Shown in pieces: positions 52,583-62,700 of a stretch of 64,000 nt of DNA. How positions within the stretch are numbered: the first letter of the stretch is position 1; each line of letters opens with the position of its first letter. The position numbers and the translations under genes are program-made. The DNA comes from Candidatus Sericytochromatia bacterium (GTDB lineage: Bacteria > Cyanobacteriota > Sericytochromatia > UBA7694). The stretch lies in NCBI GenBank assembly GCA_018780035.1, contig JADMKE010000013.1:62001-126000 (forward strand), given 5' to 3'. Under the pieces are notes generated by a model. That model searched no databases. It was not told where the DNA came from and was given only the letters and a program-made list of their open reading frames with translations.

Positions 52583-53239
52583 ATGGCAAATTTTTCAATC
52601 CGAGTTAAACCCGAAGTCGTTCAGGAGCGCGTTACCGCCGCTCAAACCCGTGATATCGATCGTTTGGCCGCCCAGTTCAAACTGGACAAAGGTCAGATCC
52701 TGGGAGATGGTGTTGACTTAAACGAAGCTGAGCATCTGCCCTTTGATGCCTTTATGCAGCTCTCTGGCAACGACACCAAAATCACCAAAGCCGACCTGCT
52801 CAAATTTGCAGGTACCGAAACCGAAGAAGATGTGATCCGCGAGTATGCCCGCAATATTGCCGCTTCTCTGCCGGCCAAAATTGCCGACACCACCCCCCGC
52901 CCCGACAGCCAGCAGGTCGGAACCTTCTTGGAATTCAAAGTTAAAAAACGTGGTGAAGAAATCATCGTTCAGGCTGAGCGCTCACTGCCCCACCAAGGCA
53001 CCGAAGCCACTGCCGCTGGTGTCTTCAGCATCATCAATGGCCGCGACGCCAACCACGACGGCAAAATTGCCCTCGGTGGCGAATTGATGGGCAGCGCCTT
53101 TGTCAATACCGCCGGTGATGCCTTGAAACTGGCTCAGGGCGACAGCTTTGTCACCCCAACCGAAGCCCTCCAGGCCATTTTCGAAAAAGCCCAAAAATTC
53201 GCCCCTGCCGATGTGAGCATCAGCTACAACGCCCAATAA
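52583..53239 (+). CDS. Hypothetical protein with EF-hand-like loops
   Basis: 218 residues, no signal peptide. The segment DANHDGKIALGGE resembles an EF-hand calcium loop but with the Glu one position late, and SGNDTKITKADLL is a weaker second copy. The middle (LEFKVKKRGEEIIVQAERS) is probably beta-rich. I recognise no family. It has its own ribosome site and a bidirectional terminator downstream, so it is a single gene. Function unknown. Confidence 0.75.
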   Translation: MANFSIRVKPEVVQERVTAAQTRDIDRLAAQFKLDKGQILGDGVDLNEAEHLPFDAFMQLSGNDTKITKADLLKFAGTETEEDVIREYARNIAASLPAKIADTTPRPDSQQVGTFLEFKVKKRGEEIIVQAERSLPHQGTEATAAGVFSIINGRDANHDGKIALGGELMGSAFVNTAGDALKLAQGDSFVTPTEALQAIFEKAQKFAPADVSISYNAQ

Positions 53240-53289
53240 GCGCCCAATAAGCGAATTTTGGCCTTCCTGAATTTTTGCTAGATCGTTTA

Positions 53290-53319
53290 AAAGTCCCCTT
53301 CAATTGAGAAGGGGACTTT
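53290..53319. terminator. Bidirectional terminator between convergent genes
   Basis: A 12-bp perfect stem (aaagtccccttc / gaaggggacttt) with loop AATTGA lies between two convergent genes. The T-run is better on the minus strand (ttttaaacg) than on the plus. Confidence 0.8.
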
Positions 53320-53340
53320 GTCATGTCTGATTCTCGGATA

Positions 53341-54294
53341 TCAGTGCTTGAGCTTTTCGAGGTAGTCAGGGTAAAGCTGTTCAAAACAGGGTGGGCAGAC
53401 CCCATGGCTGAAGCGCATTTGGTAATACTGCCGAAAAAAGACCTCAAAGCTGCTAAAACTGCCATCGGGATTGCGAATTTGTTTGCAAGCAGCACAAACG
53501 GTTAAAAGCTCATTCCCGCTCTGGGTCCCCCGCAAAGGGCCTGTATCGACATGCAGGGAATGATCCAAGTAGAGATGCAACATGCGCCCCTGAAAATGCC
53601 CATGAAGATCGTGTAAAGCCGAGGTATACACCCGCACATGGCAATGGGACTGATCCGCACGGTGCAAGACCAAAGGCGTCAAGGCCTCAATCTGGGCCAG
53701 TTCTATAACCCGTTCACCACTTTCGGGCCAAGAGAAATATAAGACATCATCCAGATTGTGCCCCTGAATTGTTTCAAAAGCCAAGGCCAGCAGCTTTTCT
53801 GCCGAGGGATTCATAAATTGAATCTGCTGTTGGTGATTGAGCACCAAAATCGCATCTGGGGTGTTTTGCAGGGTTTGTAAAAAGAGATTTTGGCGCACCC
53901 GCGCGCGTTTTTCTTGGGCGTGTTTGTAGAGCGAAATTTCGACCAAGGCATGTAATTCCCGCTCGCGAAAGGGCTTGATAATATAGCCAAAGGGGCTGGT
54001 CATTTTGGCCCGCTGCAGGGTCTGGCTGTCGGCATTGGCCGTGAGATAAATAATCGCACAATCGTGAATTTTTTGGATCGCCTGGGCAGTCGAAATACCA
54101 TCGAGATCGCCCTTGAGATTAATATCCATCAAGACCAGATCCGGTTCCCCCTGTTGGACTTGACGAATGGCGTCGACCCCAGAGTGCGAAGGCAAAAACA
54201 CCTTATACCCCGATTCTTCTAAGCTCTCACAGAGATCTTCAGCAATCATCGGCTCATCATCCACCACCAGGATCGATTTTCCCTGATAACTCAA
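53341..54294 (-). CDS. Response regulator with PAS and Cys-rich C-terminal domain
   Basis: 317 residues starting at TTG, which shares TTGA with the upstream kinase stop; GGAGG lies seven bases before it. A receiver (acidic Asp12/Asp13, acceptor Asp57 in LMDINL) is followed by a PAS domain (about 140-255) and a C-terminal motif CAACKQIRNPDG ... SHGVCPPC. This last part occurs in other bacterial signalling proteins and may bind a metal. There is no DNA-binding or enzymatic domain. It is paired with the histidine kinase. Confidence 0.9.
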   Translation of the reverse strand: MSYQGKSILVVDDEPMIAEDLCESLEESGYKVFLPSHSGVDAIRQVQQGEPDLVLMDINLKGDLDGISTAQAIQKIHDCAIIYLTANADSQTLQRAKMTSPFGYIIKPFRERELHALVEISLYKHAQEKRARVRQNLFLQTLQNTPDAILVLNHQQQIQFMNPSAEKLLALAFETIQGHNLDDVLYFSWPESGERVIELAQIEALTPLVLHRADQSHCHVRVYTSALHDLHGHFQGRMLHLYLDHSLHVDTGPLRGTQSGNELLTVCAACKQIRNPDGSFSSFEVFFRQYYQMRFSHGVCPPCFEQLYPDYLEKLKH

Positions 54295-55319
54295 TGCGAC
54301 GCCTCCACATACGGCAAAAGTAGGCGAAAGGCCGTTCCCGCCTGTTCATCGACAAAAATCTGCCCGCCGAGTTGGCGGCTGAGGCTGTTCACCAATCGCA
54401 AACCGAGAGAATCCGGACTGAGCGGATCGACCTGGGAGGGCAGACCCACCCCATTGTCCACCACACTGAGTTCAAACACCCCCGCATCCTGCGCATGAAT
54501 GTGAATCCAAATTTCACAACTGGGTGAGACAAAGGTTGCTGGAAAGGCGTACTTGATCGCATTGCTGATCAACTCATTCAGAATCAGGCCGCAGGAAATC
54601 GCCGCATCGACGCCCAGAAGCAGCGGCTCGCAATCATAGTGGAGCTGAATGGCAGACAGCCCCAAACCATAATTGTGAAACAGATGTTGGCTGAGATCCT
54701 GGGCATAGTCTGCCAAATTGAGCTTTTCCACTTGCGGAGATCGGTACAGTTTTTCATGGGCCAGGGCCATGGTCAAGACGCGATTTTGGGTTTCGCGCAA
54801 GACATTCAGGGTTGTCAGCTCTTGGGTGCGGCGCACCTGCAAACTCAAGAGGCTCGAAATGACCTGCAGATTGTTTTTCATGCGGTGATAGACATCTTGC
54901 ACCACCCTGGGCACAACCGGACCAGTGTCCAACACCGGTTGAGGTTCTCTGTTTTTGACATTGATAGCCCCCTGGATCAGGGCCTTTTTTAAAGTTGCCC
55001 GAGCGGGATGAGGCCCCAATAAAAAATCATCCAGCCAGCCAGCATCCAACCAAGTAATTGCTTGCTCTTCCAATTGTTCGGGCACAATGCCCAGCAACCA
55101 ACCTTCAGGCCTTGCCACTTTCCAAGCCCGCCAAAAATCAAAATCAGCAGACGCCGTCAAACACGTAATTAAAATCAGGGGATTTTTTGTGTTTTCGGTC
55201 AAGAGCTGAGACAGGGGCAATTCCAAAAAGGGGATATCCAGACCAACCAAAGCCTGTCTGACAGCGTCAGGCAGATCTGTACCACTACATATAACCGGCA
55301 GAAAAGACAATTGAGCCAA
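54291..55319 (-). CDS. Histidine kinase (HisKA_2 type) with receiver-like N-terminus
   Basis: 342 residues. The kinase half has His145 in YHRMKNNLQVISSLL, the HisKA_2 H-box, then an ATPase with ELISNAIKY, DNGVGLP and LGLRLVNSLSRQLGG. The first 120 residues look like a receiver fold without the acceptor Asp. The start is probably TTG at 55319, with a weak ggaag before it. It is coupled to the response regulator through TTGA, forming a two-gene system. Confidence 0.85.
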   Translation of the reverse strand: MAQLSFLPVICSGTDLPDAVRQALVGLDIPFLELPLSQLLTENTKNPLILITCLTASADFDFWRAWKVARPEGWLLGIVPEQLEEQAITWLDAGWLDDFLLGPHPARATLKKALIQGAINVKNREPQPVLDTGPVVPRVVQDVYHRMKNNLQVISSLLSLQVRRTQELTTLNVLRETQNRVLTMALAHEKLYRSPQVEKLNLADYAQDLSQHLFHNYGLGLSAIQLHYDCEPLLLGVDAAISCGLILNELISNAIKYAFPATFVSPSCEIWIHIHAQDAGVFELSVVDNGVGLPSQVDPLSPDSLGLRLVNSLSRQLGGQIFVDEQAGTAFRLLLPYVEASH

Positions 55320-55451
55320 ACTTCCAACCCCGGTGAACCCGAATTCTGTCTAAATTATAACAGCTTGGCCACTGAGCGCACGAAAATCCATCCAGAGAGC
55401 CTGTCCAAGCCAAGCAGCCTGTGTTAAGATGGGCGGTAATTCTGTCTAGAA

Positions 55452-56627
55452 ATGGCCTTGCCCATGAATATTGTCTTACTCTCCCCCCACTTCCCCGATC
55501 AACATTTTCGCTATGCTTGGCATCTCAAACAAATGGGAGCCAATGTGATTGGCTTGGCAGATGAGCCCCCCCATTTTCTCAAGCCCCATGTGCGCGAGGC
55601 CCTGACCGATTATTTCTGGGTCTCTAATTTGGATATTTATGAAGATCTGGTGCGGGCCTGCGGCCAGATCACCTATGAATATGGCAAAATTGACCGGATC
55701 GAATCCCTCAACGAACATTGGCTCGAAACCGAAGCGGCCCTGCGCACAGACTTTAATGTCTTTGGAATCAAAAACGACACCATTGCCCAGATCAAGAAAA
55801 AGTCTGAGATGAAAAAGGTCTTTCAGGCCAATGGCATTCCCTGTGCCAAAGGCAAGGTGGTCTACAGCCTCGATGAAGCGGTGCAGACCGCCGAACAATT
55901 TGGCTACCCAGTGGTACTCAAACCGGATATTGGCGTGGGTGCCAACCACACCTACAAGGCCCACAACGCAGAAGAAATCATCGAAATTTTTGCGAAAAAA
56001 TCCAATGTACCGTATATTCTCGAAGAGTTTATTAGTGGCCAGATCTGCAGTTTTGACGGTTTAACCGATCGCAGCGGCACGCCCGTCTTTTACACCTCAA
56101 CTGTATATAGTTCAGGGGTGATGGAAGTGGTCAACAGCAATGATCATATCTATTATTACACCCTGCGCAATGTGCCCCCCGATCTGAAAGAGTTGGGCAT
56201 GAAGTTGCTTCAGCTCTTTGACGTGCGCGAGCGCTTCTTTCACTTTGAATTTTTTAAACGCAGCAATGGTGATTACGTGGCCCTGGAGATCAATATGCGG
56301 CCCCCCGGAGGGCCAACCGTCGACATGTTTAATTATGCCAACGATTTTGACCTCTTCCGCGAGTGGGGCCATGTGATGTTACACAACCATTTTAATGCCC
56401 AAGTCACCCGGCGTTACCACTGCGGCTATGCCGGCCGCAAGAACCACATTGCCTACCGCCATTCCCACGCCCAGATCATGGATGCCTGCGGCGCGTGGAT
56501 GCTACAAGAGGGCCAGCTTAGCCCAATTTTCAGACGGGCCATGGGCGACCATTATTATATTCTGCGTTCGGCTGACGAAGCAGAATTGTTGGAGTTGCTG
56601 CAGTTTATTCAAGCTCCAGCAGATTAG
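55452..56627 (+). CDS. ATP-grasp family carboxylate-amine ligase
   Basis: 391 residues (387 if the ATG at 55464 is the start). An N-terminal pre-ATP-grasp domain is followed by the nucleotide fold: KKVFQANGIPCAKGKVV, YPVVLKPDIGVGA, PYILEEFISG and EINMRPPGG with the metal-binding Glu and Asn. It joins an acid to an amine or thiol using ATP. The substrate is not known. A methyltransferase gene follows 15 bases later, so a small modified metabolite is possible. Confidence 0.85.
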   Translation: MALPMNIVLLSPHFPDQHFRYAWHLKQMGANVIGLADEPPHFLKPHVREALTDYFWVSNLDIYEDLVRACGQITYEYGKIDRIESLNEHWLETEAALRTDFNVFGIKNDTIAQIKKKSEMKKVFQANGIPCAKGKVVYSLDEAVQTAEQFGYPVVLKPDIGVGANHTYKAHNAEEIIEIFAKKSNVPYILEEFISGQICSFDGLTDRSGTPVFYTSTVYSSGVMEVVNSNDHIYYYTLRNVPPDLKELGMKLLQLFDVRERFFHFEFFKRSNGDYVALEINMRPPGGPTVDMFNYANDFDLFREWGHVMLHNHFNAQVTRRYHCGYAGRKNHIAYRHSHAQIMDACGAWMLQEGQLSPIFRRAMGDHYYILRSADEAELLELLQFIQAPAD

Positions 56628-56642
56628 AGGCCAAAGAGATCC

Positions 56643-57416
56643 ATGGGCTGGAATCCAAAACAATACGAAAAATTTAAAGCCGAGCGCTTTGCGCCCTTTG
56701 AGGATCTGCTCGCCCTGATCGACAAACAGCCAGATCTGTCGTTTGTCGATCTCGGCTGTGGCACAGGAAAGCTGACAGCCCGCCTGCAACAAGCCCTGCC
56801 TGGAAGCCGCGGCCAGGGCTATGACAGCTCGGAAAATATGCTCAAACAAGCTGAGGCCTGGCAAAATGAGCAGCTCCACTTTGAAGAAAAAGCGATCGAA
56901 GCAGTGAATGATTCGCTCCATCGCCAATGGGATTTGGTTTTTTCCCATGCCGCGCTGCAATGGGTCGATGACCACCCTGCACTCTTTGCAAAGGTCTGGC
57001 AACAGGTCAAACCTGGCGGCCAATTGGCAGTCCAAATGCCAGCCAATCACAGCCACCTGACCCACCGACTCTTGACCCAAATGGCCGCTGAAGAACCTTT
57101 TTACAGCGCTTTGCAAGGCTGGCATCGACACTCGCCCGTCCTGGGCTTGGAAGCTTATGCCCAATTGCTGTTTGAACTCGGCGCAGAGGCCCAAGTGGTA
57201 ATAGAAAAGGTCTACCCCCACGTGTTAAACGATGCCACAGGTATGGTCGAATGGGTTAAAGGCACGGCTTTGGTACCTTACCTCGAACGACTCAGCCCCG
57301 AATTGCAAGCCCAATGGCTTACAATTTACACTCAGCGGCTTGCCGACGCTTATCCTCAAACACCGGTCTTTTACGGCTTTCGCCGCCTTTTGCTCTGGGC
57401 CCGCAAACCGCTTTAA
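56643..57416 (+). CDS. Class I SAM methyltransferase, trans-aconitate 2-methyltransferase-like
   Basis: 257 residues. The N-terminus MGWNPKQYEKFKAERFAPFEDLL and VDLGCGTGKLTARL are close to the Tam family, with ALQWVDDHPALF later. It transfers a methyl from SAM to a carboxylate, classically trans-aconitate. It follows the ATP-grasp gene at 15 bases and is likely co-transcribed. The assignment within the Tam family is by recalled pattern. Confidence 0.8.
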   Translation: MGWNPKQYEKFKAERFAPFEDLLALIDKQPDLSFVDLGCGTGKLTARLQQALPGSRGQGYDSSENMLKQAEAWQNEQLHFEEKAIEAVNDSLHRQWDLVFSHAALQWVDDHPALFAKVWQQVKPGGQLAVQMPANHSHLTHRLLTQMAAEEPFYSALQGWHRHSPVLGLEAYAQLLFELGAEAQVVIEKVYPHVLNDATGMVEWVKGTALVPYLERLSPELQAQWLTIYTQRLADAYPQTPVFYGFRRLLLWARKPL

Positions 57417-57520
57417 GTCCCAGCCACAACAGCCCTGTCACGCCTGGGCAAATTGTTTTCTTTTCATTTCTTCCGCTTTTTAATTTTTTTAAATTTTAAT
57501 TAATTTAGTTCTCAAAACAA

Positions 57521-57566
57521 TTAATTAACATATATGCACATATGGATAGTTATATGTTTTAATTAA
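57521..57566. promoter_or_regulatory. AT-rich palindrome upstream of the PQQ-type lipoprotein gene
   Basis: The arms ttaattaacatata (57521-57534) and tatatgttttaattaa (57551-57566) pair except for two extra bases. The surroundings (57420-57595) are far more AT-rich than the rest of the window. This probably contains the promoter and an operator for the two surface-protein genes that follow. Confidence 0.45.
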
Positions 57567-57595
57567 TGATTATTTTGAGAGCGGAGATTGTCGCC

Positions 57596-59695
57596 ATGTC
57601 AATTCTGAAGCAGCGTTTGAGCCGTTTATCTTTGGCATTTGGCCTGGGTGTTCTGGGTATTATTCAGAGTGCCTGTCACACCGGAGTGGTTCCTCCCCAA
57701 CCAGAATCAGCTCCTGCTCGGCAAAACAACCAACCGCAAAGTCCAACAGCCATCCCCTTGGTCAAAACCCATCCAGTCAAGCTCACGGCCCGCTTTGACC
57801 GGGGATTTAAAACCCTCTGCAGCAATTGCCGAGCCGAATACGTGCGTCTCGAACTGCGTGGCCCAGGGCATGTCAGCACGCCGCTTTATGCCATGGGTGC
57901 CGATCAAAATGGCTTTGTCAAAGTGCTCAACAATTCCCTGCAACTCTCAGCCAACGTGCCCGAAGGCCCGAATTGGACGGCTGTCGCCGGGCTCTATGCC
58001 AATGCCGATCCTCACGGGTCACCCATTTTAAAGGTGGGCGCGGCCTTTCATGTGCCCGTGAATGATCCCCAAGTTGAAATGGATTTGCGCGCCCTGCAAA
58101 CAGCAGAGATCGTCAATGCCCTACATGAAATTGGCTCACCCAAAGTCTTGGACCCACTTCAATTGGAACAATACCAAGCCTTTACCGATGCCCTGCTCGG
58201 GGTTGAAATGCAGCCGGATGGCACCTATAACATGAGCCGTTTGCCTGCAGGCCAGGATCCCACGCAGTTTCTCGACAGCCGCAAACTGGCCCAATTGATC
58301 CATCAAAACACAGTCGCCGAAGTCAGCGAAAATACAGGCGAAAACCTGAATCCCAGTCAACTCAGTGCAATGCCTGAGCCCTTTAAAAATTACCGGGCCC
58401 GAGAATTAACCGCTGGTTTGAGCCCTTTGGTAATGAACCCAACCACAGGCAGCCTCTTCAGCTTTGATATTTTGCAAAACAGCAAGCGGATCTATGTCCT
58501 CAGCTCGGCCCTCGCCCCCCAGTCCCTGCAAACGCTGTTTAATCCGGTGGACTTGGGCCAGGTACAAAATGTCTATCTCTCACTGGGCCAAGCCAATCCC
58601 TCGGGCCAAGTGCCGGAGCCCGTGATCTACGTGATGGAATATACAGGCGTCAACCGCATGACGCTCAAGGCCCTGAGCCAAAATACGGGAACCCCGATCT
58701 GGAGCTATAACTTTAACCAAACCGACAGCCTGCAGACCCGCTTCATTCCTGTCAGCCAGAGAGATGATCGCGGCACAGCCACCAGCGCCGATGATACAGA
58801 TACGGTTTATACAGCGCTGTTGGCTGATCATTGGACCTATCCTGGCACCCGTGGCATCTATGCTCTGCGCGACGGCCAACTGCTCTGGCGCTTCTCCCAC
58901 GATCAGGAATTCACAAGCTCGGGTGCCCTTTCTCGCGATGGGCAAAAACTCTATCTGATCACCCGCTCAGATCCTTTTACCAGCGCCAAGTTAATGGCAG
59001 TCAAAACCAAACCCGAGCAGCCCCCGGTCGGCCAAAGTGCCTGGCTGCAGCCCGTGGATCTGGGGTATGAAGCCTTTGATACCTCCACACCGGTGGTGGG
59101 CAGCGATGGCACCATTTACGTGAATACCGTCAACACCGCCAATCAGCAGGCCTTTGTGCAAATGCCAGGCCATTTGCAGGCCATCTCTCCCGAAGGCCAG
59201 CTCAAATGGCGGGCCCCATTGGCTGTGGCATCGTTTTTTCCTCCGATTGTCTCACGCCAAGCAGGTGAGGATGTGATTTATACCAGCACAGAGGGGGCCA
59301 AGCTTCATGCCCTGCGTGCCGATGGCAGTGAAAAATGGCAAATTTCACTGCCCGGCACCGTGGGAGAAGGTCCGACCGGTTCACCGACGGTGGGCCTGGA
59401 TCTCGCGGGAGAAAACGTGGTCTACGTGCCCTGGGGCAATGGCTTGATCTACGCAGTCAAAGACCAGGGCAACAGCGGCAAAATCCTCTGGGCCCAGGCT
59501 CCCGGAGGAAAAAACAACCGGACGCTCTTGCTCAAAGACGGGGTGCTTTACGCCACGACCCTCGATGGCGGCGAAGGCCAATGGGTGCAGGTGCGCTCGT
59601 TTAAAGTCAATACCCCCAATCCCCCTGCCGATGCCCCCTGGCCCATGCTGGGTGGCAATTACCAGGCCTCTGGCCGCAGTCAACTCCAGAACTAA
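57596..59695 (+). CDS. Lipoprotein with PQQ-like beta-propeller
   Basis: 699 residues from an ATG with GGAG about ten bases before it. A lipoprotein signal ends at SAC (LGVLGIIQSAC). A region of about 250 residues without clear family follows, then a propeller built of repeats such as IWSYNF, LLWRFSHD, LKWRAPL, EKWQISLPG. It is anchored outside the cytoplasm and may bind or assemble surface material. The next gene encodes the giant protein, 14 bases later, so they likely work together. Confidence 0.85.
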   Translation: MSILKQRLSRLSLAFGLGVLGIIQSACHTGVVPPQPESAPARQNNQPQSPTAIPLVKTHPVKLTARFDRGFKTLCSNCRAEYVRLELRGPGHVSTPLYAMGADQNGFVKVLNNSLQLSANVPEGPNWTAVAGLYANADPHGSPILKVGAAFHVPVNDPQVEMDLRALQTAEIVNALHEIGSPKVLDPLQLEQYQAFTDALLGVEMQPDGTYNMSRLPAGQDPTQFLDSRKLAQLIHQNTVAEVSENTGENLNPSQLSAMPEPFKNYRARELTAGLSPLVMNPTTGSLFSFDILQNSKRIYVLSSALAPQSLQTLFNPVDLGQVQNVYLSLGQANPSGQVPEPVIYVMEYTGVNRMTLKALSQNTGTPIWSYNFNQTDSLQTRFIPVSQRDDRGTATSADDTDTVYTALLADHWTYPGTRGIYALRDGQLLWRFSHDQEFTSSGALSRDGQKLYLITRSDPFTSAKLMAVKTKPEQPPVGQSAWLQPVDLGYEAFDTSTPVVGSDGTIYVNTVNTANQQAFVQMPGHLQAISPEGQLKWRAPLAVASFFPPIVSRQAGEDVIYTSTEGAKLHALRADGSEKWQISLPGTVGEGPTGSPTVGLDLAGENVVYVPWGNGLIYAVKDQGNSGKILWAQAPGGKNNRTLLLKDGVLYATTLDGGEGQWVQVRSFKVNTPNPPADAPWPMLGGNYQASGRSQLQN

Positions 59696-59709
59696 GGAAG
59701 GACACTCCC

Positions 59710-62700
59710 ATGACCAGCATTTTTTCAGGACAGCTGTACCACAATTTCCTCAAAGACAATAACCAATACCGGCTCGAAACCTATGATGTCAATCGCTTTC
59801 AGCGCACAATAGAACAAATGTCCAATCAGGGACTCGCTGAAAAAGAACTGCGCGAGGGTCTGGAGTACCAACAGGCCAAAATGGCCGATATGCAATCCAA
59901 ACTCAACGAGCTGATCGAAAAGCTCAACAATGTCTACCGCCAATTTGTCGAAAACAAAACCATGTTCCGCAAAGTCAGCCAAGAGCCCAAATACTATGGC
60001 AGCAGTTCAATTCTCAACGGCCTACCAAATGTCGACAATCCTTCGGGACTACCGGGGGTCTACCCCACTGGGCCCGACGGTATTTTGCCCTTTGACGATC
60101 CCGGACGCATTCGCAATTACAGTTACAATCCGTTTTTTGGCTCAAAAGCAACCGATGAAAGTGACAAAACCCTCAACCGCACTTTTTGGGAAGAGCCCAA
60201 CCAGATCTTGGAACAGGCCTATACCGAAAACGGCGCCTTTTGGAGCTCAATTGCCTACCTCTGGGGCTGGGATCTCGACCGTATCAACGCCACGTATGCC
60301 ACCACCAGCAATAACAATACCCTGCAGGTCAATGTCACGGCTTTGCAGCCGAATAAACCGCAATACCCGCCCCTGCGGCCAGGAGATCGCTTTCCGCTCA
60401 ATTGGCTCAATGGCCCCGGCGGTGCCCCCGCCGATTATCCGGCGATCAATTTACGCGGCCTGCGGCCGGGTGGGGTGGATTATAGCCATGCCACTGACTC
60501 CATTGGCACAGGAGGGGATGATGTGACCTATACGGCCAATATTATTGGCCCGCCGGGAAACGGCTCTCCCGGCAACGGTTTTTTTGTGGATAACTCCTCG
60601 TTCCTGGCTGTGGGAGACGCCATTGTGATTGGAGGGACAACCGGTTTGGCCAACCGCCAGATCACAGCCATCATTCCTGCTCCCCTGCCTGGTTTGCCCA
60701 ATCGTGCCGAAATTGTGACCAATGGCTGGAATCCCTATGGTTCTCCCATCGACGTTGGCACGATCAGCAAAACCGTTCCCAGCAGTACCGCCCACATGAA
60801 CGTGGCAGGCCAAAACAGCGTCAATTGGGGTTGGGAATTTGACGATCTGCCGCTCTCGCTGGAAGTAACTTCGGTCTCGGCTCAGCCCGATGGCAATACC
60901 GTGCCCACCGGCTACCGGGTGGTTTATGATATCCCCCCGACCCACCCTTTTTATGAAGATCTCAAGGTGCTCAACGGCACCGAACCCCAGATCAAAGACG
61001 CTCCCACAGAAATGGTCAAAGAACGCCTGAACAATGCGGGCTTTGACTATACTGGCTCGGCCTATTTCCCAGGCTCAAACGTGGTCGGTTTTCAGGTCGG
61101 CCCACTCTTTCGCACCAGCCGGGGGGCTTGGGTGGTCTCCCAACCCGGTGAAAACGAATACTCTGCACCGGGGGTTTATACCCCCGCAGATGGCCCAATT
61201 GCCGCCTTTGACCTCTATACCTGCTTGCCCGGAAGTGCCCTCACCGAAAATACCCGTGTCTCCTTTCGCTACCGCTACCGGGTGCATCAAAATTCAGCCC
61301 AATTTGGCTCAACCTGGGACGACAGTGGCCCTGGCGTACCCAGCCGCTTTGGCTTTAGCCGCCACGACTGGTCAAGCAACCCTGCCCAGCCCGATGTCTA
61401 TGGCGGTGGCAATACCTATGGTACCCCTATGCCCGCCACGTACCGCACAGTGACAAACGAGGCCATCCGCACAGCCGGAGGAGTGCCCATCAGTCTGAGC
61501 CTGGGTACAGCCAAAAATCCCAATACCTTTGGCTCAGATTATCTGCAAACCAGTGGTTTTGAAGAGCTCTTTGCCCAGGTCGTGCCTGTGCCTGGCCAAC
61601 CCGACGCTGTGCGCGTGCAATTTCTCTTTCAAGGCGACTTAAATTCTCTCGAAATTGAAGTGACTGATTTTCAGATCGTGACCTACGATGGCGATCTGAA
61701 TACCTGGGAACAGGGCAAATACAATTCGGGCAATGTCGATCCCGTGATTTGGGAGGGAGACCCAGCCTTTACCCAGGCCGACAGCCCCTATGAGGTGATC
61801 AGCAAATACGTCCCAAACACCTACCAATTTACCCAATTTAACGATCAATACACCAATGCCTTCAGCGTCTCCGACCGCAACGATATCGTGCGCAGCCCCT
61901 GGGAATTTGGCCAATTGAATATCGACTCGGGCTCAGGTCTCAGTGGGGAGATGTGGCTCGATCTCAATGGCCGCCGCCTCAACCTCGACCATGATGCCGT
62001 GGTCGATCAGGTCACGCTCTGGGATGGCACGGTTGCCGCCCCCGTCAACAGCAATACAGATATTTTGCAAAGTGCTGCTGTGGCCAAGGCCTATGCCTTT
62101 ATCGACGTAGAACACCCCGAAGATGACTGCGGCCCCAATCCCGAAATGGAGGTCGAGGCGGGCTCTGGCCCAGGCAATCCCTTTGATCCCAGTGCGCCCA
62201 CCGGCGGCATTCGTGTCGACTCTGTGGCGGGTTTTACGATCGGCGATCAGATCTTGATTGGCGGTGCGGGCCCCTATACGATTGTGGGCCTGGTCAATGA
62301 TGCAGGCTCTCCTGCCGCCGTCTCCACCGACCCGGTTTTTGATGACCCGGCGATTCCAACCTATGAATACCGCCCGCCTTTTGATGGCTTGCCCCCTGGG
62401 GATCGGCTGGGAACCAGCTTGCCCGTGGACCCTGTAGCAGATTTCCCGCTGACCATTGGCGCAATTACTTACAATACCTATGCCGATCTGGCTGCGGCGT
62501 TTACCCCACCCGCTTGGCATCCCCATGCAGGCGATCCGATGAACCCACTCTATTGGGCCGAATACACCCAGTCCAGCTCCCCTGCAGTGCCTGCACGCCA
62601 AGAGGTGTATATCAATGTCCCGATTGCCCCCCCGGCGGCAGGCGTCTTGATTACCCTGTTTAACGCCACTCCTGTGCCGCCCCACGAGGCCCAATTTGCC

